Of a stretch of DNA of 64,000 bases, positions 1 through 11,905 are shown piece by piece. Positions within the stretch are counted from its first letter, which is position 1. The number at the start of each line of letters is the position of its first letter. The notes under the pieces are model-generated. The model worked only from the letters and a program-made list of their open reading frames with translations. It had not been told where the DNA came from and made no database searches. The stretch spans positions 1,302,001 through 1,366,000 of the forward strand of contig CM060734.1 in the NCBI GenBank assembly GCA_030704615.1, in the 5' to 3' direction. The DNA is from Takakia lepidozioides. Its lineage: Eukaryota; Streptophyta; Takakiopsida; Takakiales; Takakiaceae. The position numbers were made by a program, and so were the translations under genes.

Positions 1-45
1 AGCAAACTTCAGTGGCGAAGTCTTGCCTAGGGGGTTGTAGCTGGC

Positions 46-600
46 TAGTGTGGATGGTGCAGGCAGTATATCGCTCCTAGAGCGATCCTCATATGAGGGA
101 TTGACCCGACAAAGTGTCCATTGAGTGTGTATATGTTAGTTACGGAGCGGCTGGGACAGATGACGGGGTGTGTTTGGTCAATGTCTTTGTCAAGGTTACA
201 TTCCGAAATTGTTATACGAATTTTTGGGGCGATAAGTGGGGTGTGGATGTATCGGGCGTCCCTAGATTGGGTTTGGGAGACATGGTGTTTGTGGGGGTGT
301 GTTAGGTATTTGGTGTTAGTTGATTTGTGAAAGTTGGTGAGGAGTTTGCGGTTGTGGGCAAGGTCACAGTCTTCATGGTTCCCGAAGAGGTCTTCTTCTA
401 TTTGCCATGTGTTGTCTTCAATAGGGAAGTCAGCCCATTTACATAGATAGTATGTATCGACACATGTGGCGCCAAAGGCGTCTAGAGAGGTTTGGGTTTT
501 AATGCCATGGATAGCCTCTATAACGAAGGCCTCTGGGTGGTTTGGTTTTGTTGGGTGGGGGTTGAGCGCTTGAGCGGTAGGAGTTGGGGAGATGGGGGGG
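46..600 (-). pseudogene. Chromodomain-containing ORF fragment, probably the C-terminal pol end of a chromovirus-type Ty3/gypsy element
   Basis: The minus strand is open from about 600 down to a TAG at about 46 without an obvious ATG, so this is a piece of a longer protein. Around 545-336 it reads like a chromodomain: FVIEAIHGIK, then a variable insert, then TYYLCKWADFPIEDNTWQIE and EDLFGNHEDC. The aromatic positions (F, Y/W, W) of the methyl-lysine cage and the xxKWxxxPxxxxTWxxEE core are present. Chromodomains of this kind follow the integrase of chromoviruses and steer insertion to heterochromatin; that role is from family knowledge. No integrase was found next to it, and a stand-alone chromodomain protein cannot be excluded. 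Confidence 0.55.
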
Positions 601-641
601 TAGGTTGGTGTTGACTAGGTGTTGAGAGTGGAGAGGGAAAG

Positions 642-644
<3 letters not shown>

Positions 645-679
<35 letters not shown>
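645..679. repeat. Poly-G tract (35 G)
   Basis: An uninterrupted run of 35 guanines on the plus strand. Such a tract can form G-quadruplex structures and is prone to length error in sequencing, so the exact number is uncertain. Confidence 0.9.
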
Positions 680-681
<2 letters not shown>

Positions 682-1139
682 TCATGGGTGTTATGGGAGG
701 CTATGAGTCGTTGGAGTATTGAGGTAGTTGGTGCTGTTCTGAATTCCGGGAGGAGGTCTTGTTGGTTGTGAGGGAAGAGTGAGCATAGTAAGTCGCATGT
801 ACAAGAGGCCGTTGGGTGGCAGAATAGGGAGCGGAGGTGTAACAGATATTTGCATGTTTTGATGGTGGTCCGGGAATGTTTCAGGGTAAACTGGCTGGGG
901 GTTAAGAGCCTCACACCCGTGGCAGTGGTAAGTTGGGTGAGGCTAGAGATATTACGTGCTTTGAAGTATGCCAGAATGGGTTTTTTTTGCCATGGATGAG
1001 AGTTTTCAAATTGTGCAAGGAATGGGCTGTGAAGCCATGCACGTTCAAGTGGTGAAATGGTGTTGGGGTAGCCTGGTAAGTCGGTTCACAAAGAACCCAC
1101 TCTGACATTATTTCTGCTTGTCCATAATAGTCCCCACAC

Positions 1140-2392
1140 CCTCCTACCCCCGGACTTCTCCACACGCCTTAAACATCTTCTATCTGATACTCATGGCATG
1201 TTACTCACCACCTATACACTCCCATCGGGACAATGTTTCCCCACCAAATCACCGTATAAGCAAAAAATTAACACAATATGGGACAAGATCCCACCCCGCA
1301 CCCTCACCCCCCCCAATGTAACCCCTCATGATGCCCCGCCGGTCTACCTGGGGCCTACCTCCCCCAAATACCCCCCACTCCACTCACACGATACAGATGG
1401 CTCCCAGTCTGGCTCCCTTGCCGGATATGGCGTTTATTATGCCGCCACCAACAAAAGGACGGCCCATCGGCTCCCTCGACCCGCCACCATTCTCCGGGCC
1501 GAGCTTATGGCCATTTTTGAAGCCCTATCACAATTAGCCCTATTCCTGCCACCGTACTACATTTTTGCGGATAGCCTCAATTCACTTTTTATCCTTCGTA
1601 ATCACTTGGCCTGCCCCTTCTCCTACCACCACCACACCGATTGTAACCTTATCTCTGCTATTATCAAACTAGCAATTGCCATCGATAAACCCATCCACTT
1701 TCTCAAAGTACGATCACATACTGGTATTATTGGCAACGAGGAGGCAGACCTCCTCGCCCAGCTGGGGGCCTCTAAACCCCCAGTTGAACCATCGACCTAC
1801 CCCATCCACGTCGCTCATGCACACCCTTTTTGGATGGTCTACCCAGTACCTGACCCTCCATCACCCCCGTCCAATCCGAAACCTCCTTAAAACCCTCACT
1901 AAAGAAGCCAACAAACAAGTCTCAGCCTCTCTCAGCCATACCAAACTACATATCCAAAAATGGACCATTTCCAATGTCCTGCACCATAAACTATCAAACC
2001 ACTTCTGGAACTCCAAAGCCGCCTCTGACGCACAAATAAGGCAAACACTAAAATTTAGCTAGGCCCAGTATATGGGCGATCAACGCAAGCACACCTTCAG
2101 GCCAACCCTATTCCCATCCCCGCACTGCCCACTCTGCTCCCACCTCCATGCTAAACGTGATACATGGCCTCATCTTCTTAGCGAATGCCCACACCCTGTC
2201 TCCACGGGCTATATATTGCTCGTCATAACCACGCCGTATGGCACATCCTCAAACTCCTCCTACGACGTAATGAAACTAGGAGTTACTATAGGTGACTGCA
2301 TCTTTGAGGGGCTATCTTTGAGATTCCCTACCGCCGAAGATCTCCCTCTCATGTTGTTTGGCAGGCCGGGACAGGTTGACTCCCCCCTGTGA
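1140..2392 (+). pseudogene. LINE (non-LTR retrotransposon) RNase H and C-terminal fragment
   Basis: The open frame at 1198-1890 (230 codons) encodes a type I RNase H domain. The catalytic acidic residues are visible in order: D67 in DTDGS, E102 in RAELMA, D125 in FADSLNS and D184 in GNEEADLLA, with H174 in VRSHTG. The protein continues in another frame (about 1790-2060), which implies a frameshift. It then runs past a TAG at 2060 into 2072-2200, which has a cysteine/histidine cluster (CPLC, then HLLSECPHP) like the zinc-binding tail of plant LINE ORF2. The RNase H domain would remove RNA from the cDNA hybrid during target-primed reverse transcription. No reverse transcriptase core is seen upstream, so this is a 5'-truncated, decayed copy. 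Confidence 0.8.
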
Positions 2393-2399
2393 CAGTGTC

Positions 2400-5300
2400 T
2401 CTGCACCCTCTTCTTGCTCTTTCGCAGGGGACAGGTTTTTGGCCTTCTTTTTCTTCTTCATGTGAGCCGGCCCCTTTGGTTATGCAGTGGGAAGTTGTTT
2501 GGCCGGATTCCCACCCAAGCCGTCATGCTTTCGTTGCCCTGAACCTCCCATGCCGACTGTTGCAGCCTGCGCACCACCTCCCAAATCTGGACGTATTCCT
2601 TTTGTGCATAAGAGTAGTCCAAGGCCTCGCGTCCCCCCACGAAAAGAACGAGAAGAGGTTCATGTGTTTCCCTCGGCCCCCCTTTGGAGACCCAAAAACT
2701 GAATCCCAGAGGAGGTTAGCTATTTCATGAGCATAAGCGGCATGAGCGGAGATCGGTTTTCATGAGCAGAAGTTCAAATTTTGGAATTAAATATATTATA
2801 TATATATATAATGGAATGTGTCAGAAAAATAATGATATAATATTCATTGTGTGAAACTGAAATTGAAGTTCTGGGAGCCGTGCTCATGAAATTTTCTCTT
2901 GCGCTCATGGAAAATGCGAGCGAGATCTGTAAAAATGGCGCCGAATTTCGCGGTAATAGGTTCCGCAACCTTGGAGAATGGCGACGCATTTCGCGGGAAT
3001 AGGTGCCTCCCCCGAAAAATGGTGCCGAATTTTGCGGCTATAGGTCCTTGGCATTCAAGTACGTTGGCCTAAAAATTGGAAATGGTGCCTACGACTGCAC
3101 AGATATTGGGCACTTTTTGGCCACATAACTGGAAATTCGGGGCCATTTTTTCAGACATGGTTCCTAGACATGCTGGGACTTGCCAGTTTCTGGCCCAAAT
3201 TTGGGAAATGCAGCACCATATTTTTGTTTCGACATTGAACTGCTAGTGGACCTCAATCGCCGGACTTTGTAAGCTATAGTCCATAAGTGTCATTCCAGAA
3301 GACCATAATGTGTTTGAAGGAGACATTACTTTAATATTAATGCAGGTCTCATTCTAGGAGTTTTGTCGTGGATTTCATTAGACTGCAAAACAAAGTCTAC
3401 TGCATAAAAATGCAATTGAAAAATATCATGCCATCCCAAGAGCATTGGCAATCCGAGTCTCATTCAACTTGTTGGGAGGGTGTCATCTCTTCACTCTTCC
3501 GAATCGCATTGTGGGATATGCAGAATTGTCCAATACGTCTCTACTGGACCTCGCATGCAATGGCTGGGTCTGAGGAATTGGAAATGGGTGGGCCGGGACG
3601 TCTGTGCATTGCACCATTCGAAATCCTGCTGCAGAAAGAGCATCCGCATCATTCTGAGAGAAGGTTGCAACCCGGTGCAACAGGCCAGATGCCGGGAGGC
3701 TCCGGCGTTCCCTGAATGCCGTACTTGGGCTTGCCAAATACACAAGTCATTATGTCATGCCTACAGAACCAAAATGTCTGCGTCACCGCTGCTGAAAATC
3801 TTGCAGTCATAAATCTGCCGCTGAAACAAGGTGCAGGTACAGCACCATGTGGGTTCCTCTGAATCATCTCACCGTAACGTGCTCTCGTATCCACCCGGAT
3901 GGCGCAACACTTCCCTCAAAATGTAGGCATTGTCCTTGTAAATATTCTCCATTGTGACTCCAACACTCTTGTATCGACAATGGGTATGTTGTACTGCGTG
4001 ACGACAGATGGCTCGGAATGTTCCTCGAGCATGTGTCCTGTGCTAAAAGGAGATGGCGATCTTGAACGTGCAGGGCTTGCGGTGCTGGACGAGACGTCCT
4101 GAGGCAACATTACGGGACCACGAGGGAGCGTGCGAATATTCTTGTCAGCTCGCCAAGAATCCTCTCTCGCTAGGTGGCTCGTCAATTCGTCGTCTCACTG
4201 GACGGGTGTGAACATCTCCTTCCAGGTGCTCGCCTCTTCAAAGCAATGGCGTGTCTCGAAGGCCCTCTCGCAAGGCTCCTGCCCACTTCCGAGGATTCTT
4301 GGATCTGGAGGCAGTCTGCATCAGCATTTTCTGCCTGTCCGGCCCCAAGCCCCACTGTTTCCCTTTTAAGAACTCATTGTATCTGGATTGCTGCATAATT
4401 GACCTCACAATGTTCTCCATTGTGGCAATGAGGATGTCCACCAGATGCGCCGCAGAGGAGGCACGCCATGAAGAATGCACTGATTTGGCCATGTTTGTTG
4501 TCGGCATGTCGGTGTCGATATTTCCTGCAGATGCACACTCTCAGGTTAAAAACAAGTTACAAATCATGACTACCATAATATTGTAGGGACGTGAAATCGT
4601 TCAACTCACCTCTCGCATTTAGTCGCCGAACTGGAGGAAACGATAATGCCACCATGCAAGCCAAGAAGAAGAAGAAGACTCCGACCGAAGCCGGTGTAAG
4701 TAAGAGCCACTTTGCCTTGCGGCTACTTCCCCTTTTCAGGGGTGGGCCCTATGTAAAGATCAAGGCCCAGGGGACACCCTAGGACAGATGGGGAGAGTGG
4801 TATCAGTGGTGCGGGGGGTACCATTTGGTATCCATGGGCCCCATGGGTACCAGTGGTACCCAGAGGCACATCGGGCATCTAGGAAGCGGGAGGGGATACT
4901 GGATTCGAGTTGTCATTTGTTGGTGATGATAGCAATGAGGGATCTGAGCGCGGTGAGGTGTATGGCTTTGAAGCATTTATGAATAGAGGTGGTAGGGATT
5001 TGAAAATTGTTTTGAAGGGCAGAGATGCTGGCATTATGGATGCCTCCTCTAGTGCCAGCAGTTATGACAGTAAGTGGGCCGCACCCCCGTCTGCAAATGG
5101 CAAGGATTAATGGTGCACATTTTTGGCATTTTTCTAGGGTGGAGGAGTTAGGGAAGCGGTTGCGGCAGTACGTGAATTCTATAAAATGTATGTTGATGTC
5201 TGATGATGGTACAGGGGGGGGGGGGGGGGGGGGGGTTAATGGGGAGGCCTTGGACTAGGAGAAAGTCCGGGCATAGTCTAACGGGGCATGTGCGTGATGA

Positions 5301-5600
5301 GTTAGGTTGACATATACAGGGGATTTTCCAAGTAGGTACTGTATGGTCTAAGGACCGACCTTGGTTCGTGCCGGCGTTGATGAGTAATGACAGAAGGCCA
5401 AGGAGAAGGCCAGAGAACAGCCGGATAGTACAGAGACACTTGAGAGAGCCAAGCAGAAGACAAAAGAAATGGGACCTACCGCCTGTTTTGGATTCTGACG
5501 ACCTTATTCACTGTTGTTTTCTTTTTCTGTAGGTACATTGTAGAATAAAACTATAATCAACCCTAAAGAAAAGGATCAATCAGTCTAGAGTTCGTTCGTT
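2400..5600. other. Intergenic DNA with short repeats; no recognisable gene
   Basis: Several overlapping open frames exist on both strands (for example 3368-3715 plus, 3649-3894 minus, 4238-4507 minus), but none shows a known domain and they cannot be joined in one frame. At 2930-3050 three degenerate copies of a unit containing GGCGCCGAATTTCGCGG occur; the same GCGCC-centred motif forms the minisatellite at 31.8 kb. A 22-base G run lies at 5214-5235. A CCAT/GGTACC-rich stretch at 4800-4870 is locally palindromic. Confidence 0.6.
5214..5235. repeat. Poly-G tract (22 G)
   Basis: An uninterrupted run of 22 guanines on the plus strand, the second long G homopolymer in the first 6 kb. Confidence 0.9.
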
Positions 5601-5693
5601 GGGGAAAGCACTAATACGACTAATACATAATGATGCCCTGCTACTCTATTTCTCTTCATTCTCCCCTCTGAAGACGTTCTACCATTACTTACC

Positions 5694-6306
5694 TCAATCT
5701 ATAGCAACTAAGATCCTACCAGTTTCAATGATACTTCCTCCACTCTCTATCAACTCTGTCCCATTGTATGAGATCAAATACCATTGTTCATCTACTACTC
5801 TTCTCCAGTAATCTCTCTGATACAAGGTCAACAGCTTTCGATACCATCCTTTATTTACCAACCATAAATTGATTATCTCTTTGTCACTACATTGCAATCT
5901 TTTAAAAATATCTAGTGACAGACTATTAGGCAGTCCAGTAATTAGTTTTACAGGATATGCTATCCGTTCTTTTCCACAAATCACTATCGATCACTCTTTA
6001 CCACCAATTCTGTTTCTCCAGTTGCTCCAGGGATTTTCCCTCACCAAAATTATGATTCCATTCTCTCATAAGTTCAGGATAGCCTTCAAATGGTCGATAC
6101 CACTTCTGCAACCAACTATGCTTCTAATAACAACTCATGTATAAGATGGATATCTCTCTATACCATCCTTTATTGACTAATTGCAATAAGAATACTTCTT
6201 TATCGCTACAACAAAGCTTCTGAAAGATTATTATGGATAAATGATCTGGTAATCCAGTGATCAACTCTGATACTTCTTTTATTCCCTCATCATTGCTTTC
6301 TGCCAT
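5694..6306 (-). pseudogene. Two tandem F-box-like protein remnants
   Basis: Reading on the minus strand, 6306-6124 gives a start MAESNDEG followed by ELITGLPDHLSIIIFQKL and LVNKGWYREISILY, then a TAG. The frame continues beyond the stop with WLQKWYRPFEGYPELMREWN. A second copy at 5984-5694 repeats the pattern: LITGLPNSLSLDIFKRL, then LVNKGWYRKLLTLYQRDYW. The LP..L...IF..L and W/R spacing fits an F-box, the motif that binds SKP1 in SCF ubiquitin ligases. The two copies point to an old internal duplication. The stop and the missing substrate-binding repeats mark these as remnants or as exons of a poorly resolved gene. Confidence 0.5.
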
Positions 6307-6390
6307 GCAAATGATTTTACTTCACTGTTGTGCTCCTACCATTAATCCAATTGAAGACTCCATATCTTTGTTTCCTTAATCTGCTCCTTC

Positions 6391-8022
6391 TTGAGCTTTG
6401 GATATCCAACTATCGATATTTCTCTTGGTAGACCAAAAACTAATTCTCACACTAAATTCTTATCTTTTTCATTTGTGCGCATTCTCACCATCTCATATAA
6501 TTATGGTTCTTCAGCTCTTACACACAGAATCACATTCTCATTCCATCACTATTCTTCACCCATACACAAAGTGAATTGCACTTCCTTTTTCTCCTTTTTC
6601 TCTTCTATTCATAAATCACAACATTGCAAGAACGCAGTACTAAATCTACCATTGCAGAATAACTCTATAGTCTATCTTCTGCTCACTCTACTCTCCCTAC
6701 TCCGGTCACAGCTCTCTGGCTCAACTGACCCTGTCTACTTCTCATAAACGCAATATATAGCAGAGCGCTCCAACGACTGTAATAACCGCTCAAACTCCTT
6801 CATCCATCCTTTACAATTATTCAACCATTTCTTCTATCATTCAGTCCAGGATAGACTATCGGCTGCATACAAGATATCGAAGAACGCTACTCTATCGCAG
6901 CAATATCGAAGGTATCGCAGAATATATCGATGAAAAAGATATTAAAAAGTTCTAAAAATTGTCACTAAGTCATAAATTCCTATTATTCTACATACATGAA
7001 GCTCGACCTTTTGGACAAAGGTGCGCTTGCCAGAGATCCTCCATTCTTCTTGGCATGGCGAAGTCCTGGCCCCGACTCCATGTACACCGCGGATATGGTG
7101 AAGTCCAGTGGTATCTAGAGCATTTGCGCGACTGCCCTTGGTATCTGGACCTTCCGGCCGGCATGCTCAGCCCTTCAGAGTGTCAATTGAAGGTGGATGT
7201 AGAGGCCCGCCGAAATCGAGCTCCACTGGCTCCCCTGTGTCCTCAGGAGGCCAAGTCGCGTAAAGAGGCCTTGCTTGCATAGGCTGGCATGCAGTCCAAG
7301 CTGGAGGAGAAGGCAAAGGGGGTGAAGAAAAGGACCAGGGAACAGGGGAAGGAGCCAATCACCCCAAAGAAGTAGAAAATCAAGGAGGTTCGGGAGGTGG
7401 CACAGGAAGGGGTAGCTCGTGACTCGGACAACGACTTTGCCCAAGGCCTTGGTCCTAGTCCTGCCAGGGATGCCTCGGCGTGAGCCTGGTCACGTGAGCG
7501 CGTGAGCGCAACTGCGCTCACGCCACGTCACCTTGCGCCAATGCCACATCACGGGGCTCACTCCACGTCATCACACTTGAAGACCGCGTCACCACGCGCC
7601 CAGGAAGAAGTGGAGTGTATTCCCGCGGATTGGCACCCTTTACCGTGGAAACAAGTCGGACGACATAATAAAAGGCAGTGGTCATTCCCACCTGAAAGCA
7701 ACAGATGGATGAATGTACAGTTGGATGAAAACATATGGATGAGTGTGAAAAATGAATGTAGATGGATGAATGAGGGATGGATAAGAGTCAAATGGATGAA
7801 TGTATAATGGATGTTGAGCAATGGAAAACATTCATGACAGGAAGATGCATGACTAAAACTTTAGACGAATACACAACGTATATGACATGAGTGTGGTAGG
7901 TTTGTGGGGTGGATTAAAGAGTACAGAGGATGAATGTACAATGGATGTTGAACAAAGGAAAACATTCATGAATGGAGCACGCATGAATACACTGTAGATG
8001 AAAGCACAATGGATATGACAAG
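6391..8022. other. Intergenic DNA with GGATGAAT-rich and GTGAGCG-rich repeats
   Basis: No known protein was recognised. An open frame at 6959-7282 (plus) and its lysine-rich continuation to about 7480 have no visible domain. At 7483-7545 inverted copies of CTCACGCCACGTCA and GTGAGCGC cluster; the same motifs recur at 16.84-16.98 kb and, more loosely, at 42.47-42.54 kb. From 7680 to 8010 the sequence is a degenerate tandem of GGATGAATG units. Confidence 0.5.
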
Positions 8023-8041
8023 CACTAGAAGCATTCGTGTC
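8023..8041 (+). repeat. Left terminal inverted repeat of CACTA element 1
   Basis: CACTAGAAGCATTCGTGTC, an exact inverted match to 15442-15460, preceded by the AAG target duplication. Confidence 0.88.
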
Positions 8042-8519
8042 TTTTCCGAATCGACTGGGTGTCCGCCAACCACTCCGGGAACCACTTGGCAGTAAGCGGG
8101 ACTACTAGAGAGTCGAAACGGACAATGTGGGCCCACGGGGGCATTTCAGACGGCGGGCAGAAGTGGGGTCAACGACTCCGGAGTCGTAGCAAAAATCCGG
8201 GCTATTTAATTAATTACGGAAATACGTAAAATTTGAAAAAACGGAAATTCCAAGTGGTTCTAATTACTGCACATGCGACTAGAAATTTTCATTCATAATT
8301 TGATTAATGGAATAAAGATATTTATTCATTAAAGTGAATATGTAGTGACTCAACGACTCCATGAACCACTGCGCATTGATTGCACCCGTGATTCGGGGCC
8401 ACATTTGCTTACGTGTGTTTCACAAGAACAGGTAAAGAAAATGTGGCCTTGGGGGAATAGATATTTTAATATGTACTGCCTCCACCTGGAAGTGACATGG
8501 AAGGTCCATGGTCCAGCTT

Positions 8520-8640
8520 GTAGGGTTTGTCGTTCTGAACACCGCCCTAGTGGACATGTATGCTGAATGCGGGAGCATTGAAGATGCGAAGGTAGTGTTC
8601 GATTGTGGCTCAATGAGATGTGGTGTCGTGGAGTGCGATG
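8520..8640 (+). pseudogene. PPR repeat fragment joined to OSB-type intron sequence
   Basis: The frame encodes LNTALVDMYAECGSIEDAK followed by a broken VFD...VVSWSAM segment, the L/S-type PPR signature. At about 8645 the sequence switches abruptly to the intron sequence that elsewhere precedes the PDF-motif exon (CAAGGCAAGGATGTATGCAT). This is a direct join of two unrelated gene sources. Confidence 0.65.
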
Positions 8641-8726
8641 ATCGCATTGGCAACAAGGCAAGGATGTATGCATGATTTGTGCAGAGGCAGTGATAGCTGA
8701 AGGAGCAGGATATAGTGTGGGTCCAT

Positions 8727-8942
8727 ATTCATCCAAGAGGGTCGGATTTCAAGCTCCAGATTACCTATGGATCCCTGTGGAAGGATAGCTACAAGAAACC
8801 TCCATGGGTACATGGTCAGCTGGAAGCGGCAGCTGTAGCGGCACAGTTGATAAAATCAGGCACCTCAACCATGACCACAGCTTCTGGAAGAGGATCAAGA
8901 GAGGGAGTCCACAATGCCTCTTCTGGCACTTATGGCATGTGA
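8727..8942 (+). pseudogene. OSB-like PDF-motif exon B (copy 1)
   Basis: It encodes IHPRGSDFKLQITYGSLW followed by KDSYKKPPWVHGQLEAAA and an alanine-rich tail ending at QLIKSGT. This matches the second half of the PDF motif of organellar single-stranded-DNA-binding (OSB) proteins, where a PDFKHK core is followed by LW and PPWV. OSB proteins act in mitochondrial and plastid DNA maintenance (family knowledge). The upstream side has a good acceptor (GTCCAT/ATTCATCC; other copies have GTCCAG). Here PDF has become SDF. The frame stops at 8942 and the PPR segment follows in another frame. Confidence 0.7.
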
Positions 8943-9211
8943 AGATGCTTTATGAGGCAGGCAGACTGAAAGAGGCTCTACAGATTTTAAACAGAGGCAT
9001 TTCAGCAGATGTAGATACGTATGTGTGTCTCTTGCATAAGTGCATCAAGATGAAAGGCCTAGAAGTTGGAAAGCAGGTGCACACTCACATTGTCCAAAGT
9101 GGATTCACGCCGAACGTTTTTCTACTCAATAACCTTGTCAACATGTATGTTAAGGGGAGCATCATGGATGATCACCAAGTGTTCAACACAGAATGCCTCA
9201 ACGATCTTTAA
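8938..9211 (+). pseudogene. PPR protein N-terminal segment
   Basis: The frame encodes VKMLYEAGRLKEALQIL, then DTYVCLLHKCIKMKGLEVG, KQVHTHIVQSGFTPNVF and LVNMYVKGSIMDDHQVFN. This is the typical start of a land-plant PLS-class PPR protein: a short helix, then the first P-L-S triplet. PPR proteins bind organellar RNA one base per repeat. The frame ends at 9211 after a frameshift, so the copy is broken. Confidence 0.75.
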
Positions 9212-9224
9212 TCACGTGGAATAT

Positions 9225-10601
9225 AATGTTGGCAGGATTACCAAGCATGGGCATGGTACGAATGCTTTGGAGACCTGTGAGCAAATGCGCGAAGGGGTGA
9301 ACCCCAACCACATCGTGTTTGTATGTGTTTGCAATGCATGTGCAAGCCTGGAAAAGGGGAACGAGGTCCATGGTGACATCGGTCAAAGCTGGAATTGCAC
9401 CGGATGTCATTCTGAACACTGCCCTGACCTGGACATGTATGCCAAATGTGGATGCATTGAGGATGCAAAGGGAGTTTTCGACACTATGGCTAAACGAGAT
9501 GTGGTGTTGTGGAGTGCGATGCTTGCAGGGTATGCACAACAGGGACGTGGGATGGAGGCTTTGGAGACCTATGATCCAATGATGGGGGAGGGGGTGAAGC
9601 CCGGCCACTTTGTGTGCATTTGCAATGCTTGTGCAAGCCTGGCAGCCCTGGACAAGGGCAAAGAGGTGCATGGGGATATCATCAAAGCTGGAATTGTACC
9701 AAATGTCACTCTGAACACTGCCCTGGCAGCTCTGGAAAAGGGGAAAGAGGTCCATGGCGACATCTTCAGAGCTGGAATTGTACCAAATGTCAGTCTGAAC
9801 CATACCCTGGTGGACATGTATGCGAAATGTGGTGCATCGAGCCTGGACGAGGGCAAAGAGGTGCATGGGGTATCATCAAAGTGGAATTGTACCAAATGTC
9901 ATTATGAACACTGCCCTGGCAGCTCTGGAAAAGGGGAAAGAGGTCCATGGCGACATCTTTAGAGCTGGAATTGTACCAAATGTCATTCTAAACCATACCT
10001 TGGTGGACATGTTTGCAAAATGTGGGTGCAAAGGGATCTAGGATCTAGGATGCAAAGGGAGTGTTCGACACTATGGCTGAACGAGATGTGGTGTCGTGGA
10101 GTGCGATGCTTGCAAGGTATGCACGACAGGGACGTGGGATGGAGGCTTTGGAGACCTATGAGCAAAGGATGGGGGAAGCACATCATGTTTGTGTGCATTT
10201 GCAATGCTCATGCAAGCCTGGCAGCCCTGGAGACGGGCAAGAGGTGCATGGGGATATCATCAAAGCTGGAATTGTGCCAAATGTCAATCTGAACACTGCC
10301 CTAGCAGCTTTGGAAAAGGGGAAAGAGGTCCATGGCGACATCTTCAGAGTTGGAATTGTACCAGATGACATTCTGAACAATACCCTAGTGAACATGTTTG
10401 CAAAATGTGGGTGCATCTAGGATGCAAAGGGAGTGTTCGACACTATGGCTGAACGACATGTGGTGTCGTGGAGTGCGATATGATGTGCTTGCAGGGTATG
10501 CACAGCGGGGATGTGGAATGGAGGCTTTGGAGACCTATGAGCACATCATGTTTGTGTGCATTTGCAATGCTTGTGCAAGCCTAGCAGCGGGCCTGGAGTA
10601 G
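9225..10601 (+). pseudogene. PPR repeat tract with internally duplicated KGKEVHGDI units
   Basis: The open frame 9066-9962 and later frames in other phases carry repeated PPR motifs: EQMREGVNPNHIVFVCVCN, KGNEVHGDI, DMYAKCGCIEDAKGVFDTM and RDVVLWSAMLAGYAQQG. From 9,620 to 10,700 a block containing AALEKGKEVHGDIFRAGIVP is copied at least four times with small indels, so the reading frame shifts several times. The copies are closer to each other than normal PPR repeats are, which points to recent local duplication rather than ancient repeat evolution. No complete gene can be drawn. Confidence 0.75.
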
Positions 10602-10737
10602 GCAAAGAGGTGCATGGGGATATCATCAAAGCTAGAATTGTACCAAATGTCAATCTGAACACTGCCCTGGCAGCTTTGGAAAAGGGGAAAGAGGTCCACA
10701 TGGCAACATCTTCAGAGCTGGAATTGTACCAAAGTGA

Positions 10738-11310
10738 ATGCCTGTCAGATTACCAGATGCAAAGAGGTGCATGGTTGCATCGCCAAAGGCAGCAGCTGCA
10801 GCGGCACAGTTGATAAAGTCAGGCACCTCAACCATGACCACAACTTCTGGAAGAGGATCAAGAGAGGGAGTCCACAATGCCTCTTCTGGCACTTATGGGC
10901 GTGTGAAGATGCTTTGTGAGGCAGGCAGACTGAAAGAGGCTCTACTGACTTTAAACCAAGGAGGCATTTCAGCAGATTCAGATACGTATGTCTGTCTCTT
11001 GCATAAGTGCATCAAGATGAAAGGCCAAGTGAAGCTAGAAAGCAGGTGCACACTCATATTATCCAAAGTGCATGCCAAATATTTTTCTAGTCAACACCCT
11101 TGTCAACATGTATGTTATGTGCGGGAGCATCATGGATGCTCACCAAGTGTTCAACAGAATGCCTCAACGATCTTTCATCACGTGGAACACGATGCTTGCA
11201 GGGTGTGCACAGCAGGGGCGTGGTATGGAGGCCTTGGAGAATGTGGTGAGGGCACCTTCTTCTTCGACCTATTTCAGCCTGTTTTTCCCTCTCATCAGAC
11301 TCGGCCCTGA
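10738..11310 (+). pseudogene. Single reading frame joining an OSB-like tail to PPR repeats
   Basis: One 190-codon frame starts with the alanine-rich OSB exon tail (AAAAAAQLIKSGTSTM). It continues through a linker (GRGSREGVHNASSGTYG) into PPR sequence (VKMLCEAGRLKEALLTLNQ, DTYVCLLHKCIKMKGQ). It then loses the PPR frame near 11,065; the PPR motifs continue in the frame of 11072-11323 (FLVNTLVNMYVMCGSIMDAH, AGCAQQGRGMEALEN) and run into GTFFF-type OSB linker. It shows that OSB and PPR pieces were fused in frame in an ancestor of this cargo. Confidence 0.65.
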
Positions 11311-11497
11311 ATTTTCATATTGAATTGTCAAGGACAATGTGGTGAGGGCACCTTCTTCTTCGACCTATTTCAGCTTGTTTTGCCCTCTCATCAGACTCGG
11401 CCCTGAGATGCATATTGAATTCTGTAAGTTAGCTCGTTAGGAGGATCTGTGGTGGTTTGAAATGACTATGACAAGTAACTGCCGATGTGGCAGCAGG

Positions 11498-11605
11498 AAA
11501 GTATCCAAAACAGATAACAGAGATGAGGAGAAGGTGTGGAATGAATACTTTGTTGACCCCAGTGAATGGTGGAACAACCGAGGCAAAAAGTTGAATGCCT
11601 ATTAG
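11498..11605 (+). pseudogene. OSB-like PDF-motif exon A (copy 1)
   Basis: After an acceptor-like CAGCAG the sequence encodes, with one missing base near 11,508, a KYPK..NRDEEK-type lead and then WNEYFVDPSEWWNNRGKKLN. The W..YF.DP..WW.NR.K pattern is the first half of the OSB PDF motif. It ends in an in-frame TAG at 11603-11605 where other copies continue into an intron. Confidence 0.7.
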
Positions 11606-11764
11606 ATGACAGAGAGTAGCAGACGCAATTCAGCATAGGAACTAGTGTGATTGGGTGTTTCCTAGGTTGTCATTGTCAGCTACTAGCAGCAAGGGCAAAG
11701 ATGAATGCATGATTTGTGCAGAGGCATGGATAGCTGAAGGAGAAGGGATAGAGTGTGGGTCCAG

Positions 11765-11905
11765 ATTCATCCAAGAGGGCCGGACTTCAAGCTCCACATT
11801 ACCTGTGATTCCATGTGGATCAATAGCTACAAGAAAAAATGGGTAGATGGTCAACTAAAGGCAATAGCTGCAGCGGCACAGTTGATAAAATCAGGCACGT
11901 CCTCA
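11765..11905 (+). pseudogene. OSB-like PDF-motif exon B (copy 2)
   Basis: It encodes IHPRGPDFKLHITCDSMW, then INSYKKKWVDGQLKAIAAA and QLIKSGT. It follows the GTCCAG acceptor and pairs with exon A at 11498-11605, giving the exon A-intron-exon B order seen elsewhere in the window. The copy has a codon deletion in the KPAWV part. Confidence 0.7.

Noticed and set aside
3649-4507. A minus-strand gene in 3.6-4.5 kb
   Set aside because: The three candidate frames are out of phase with no convincing introns, and no family was recognised.
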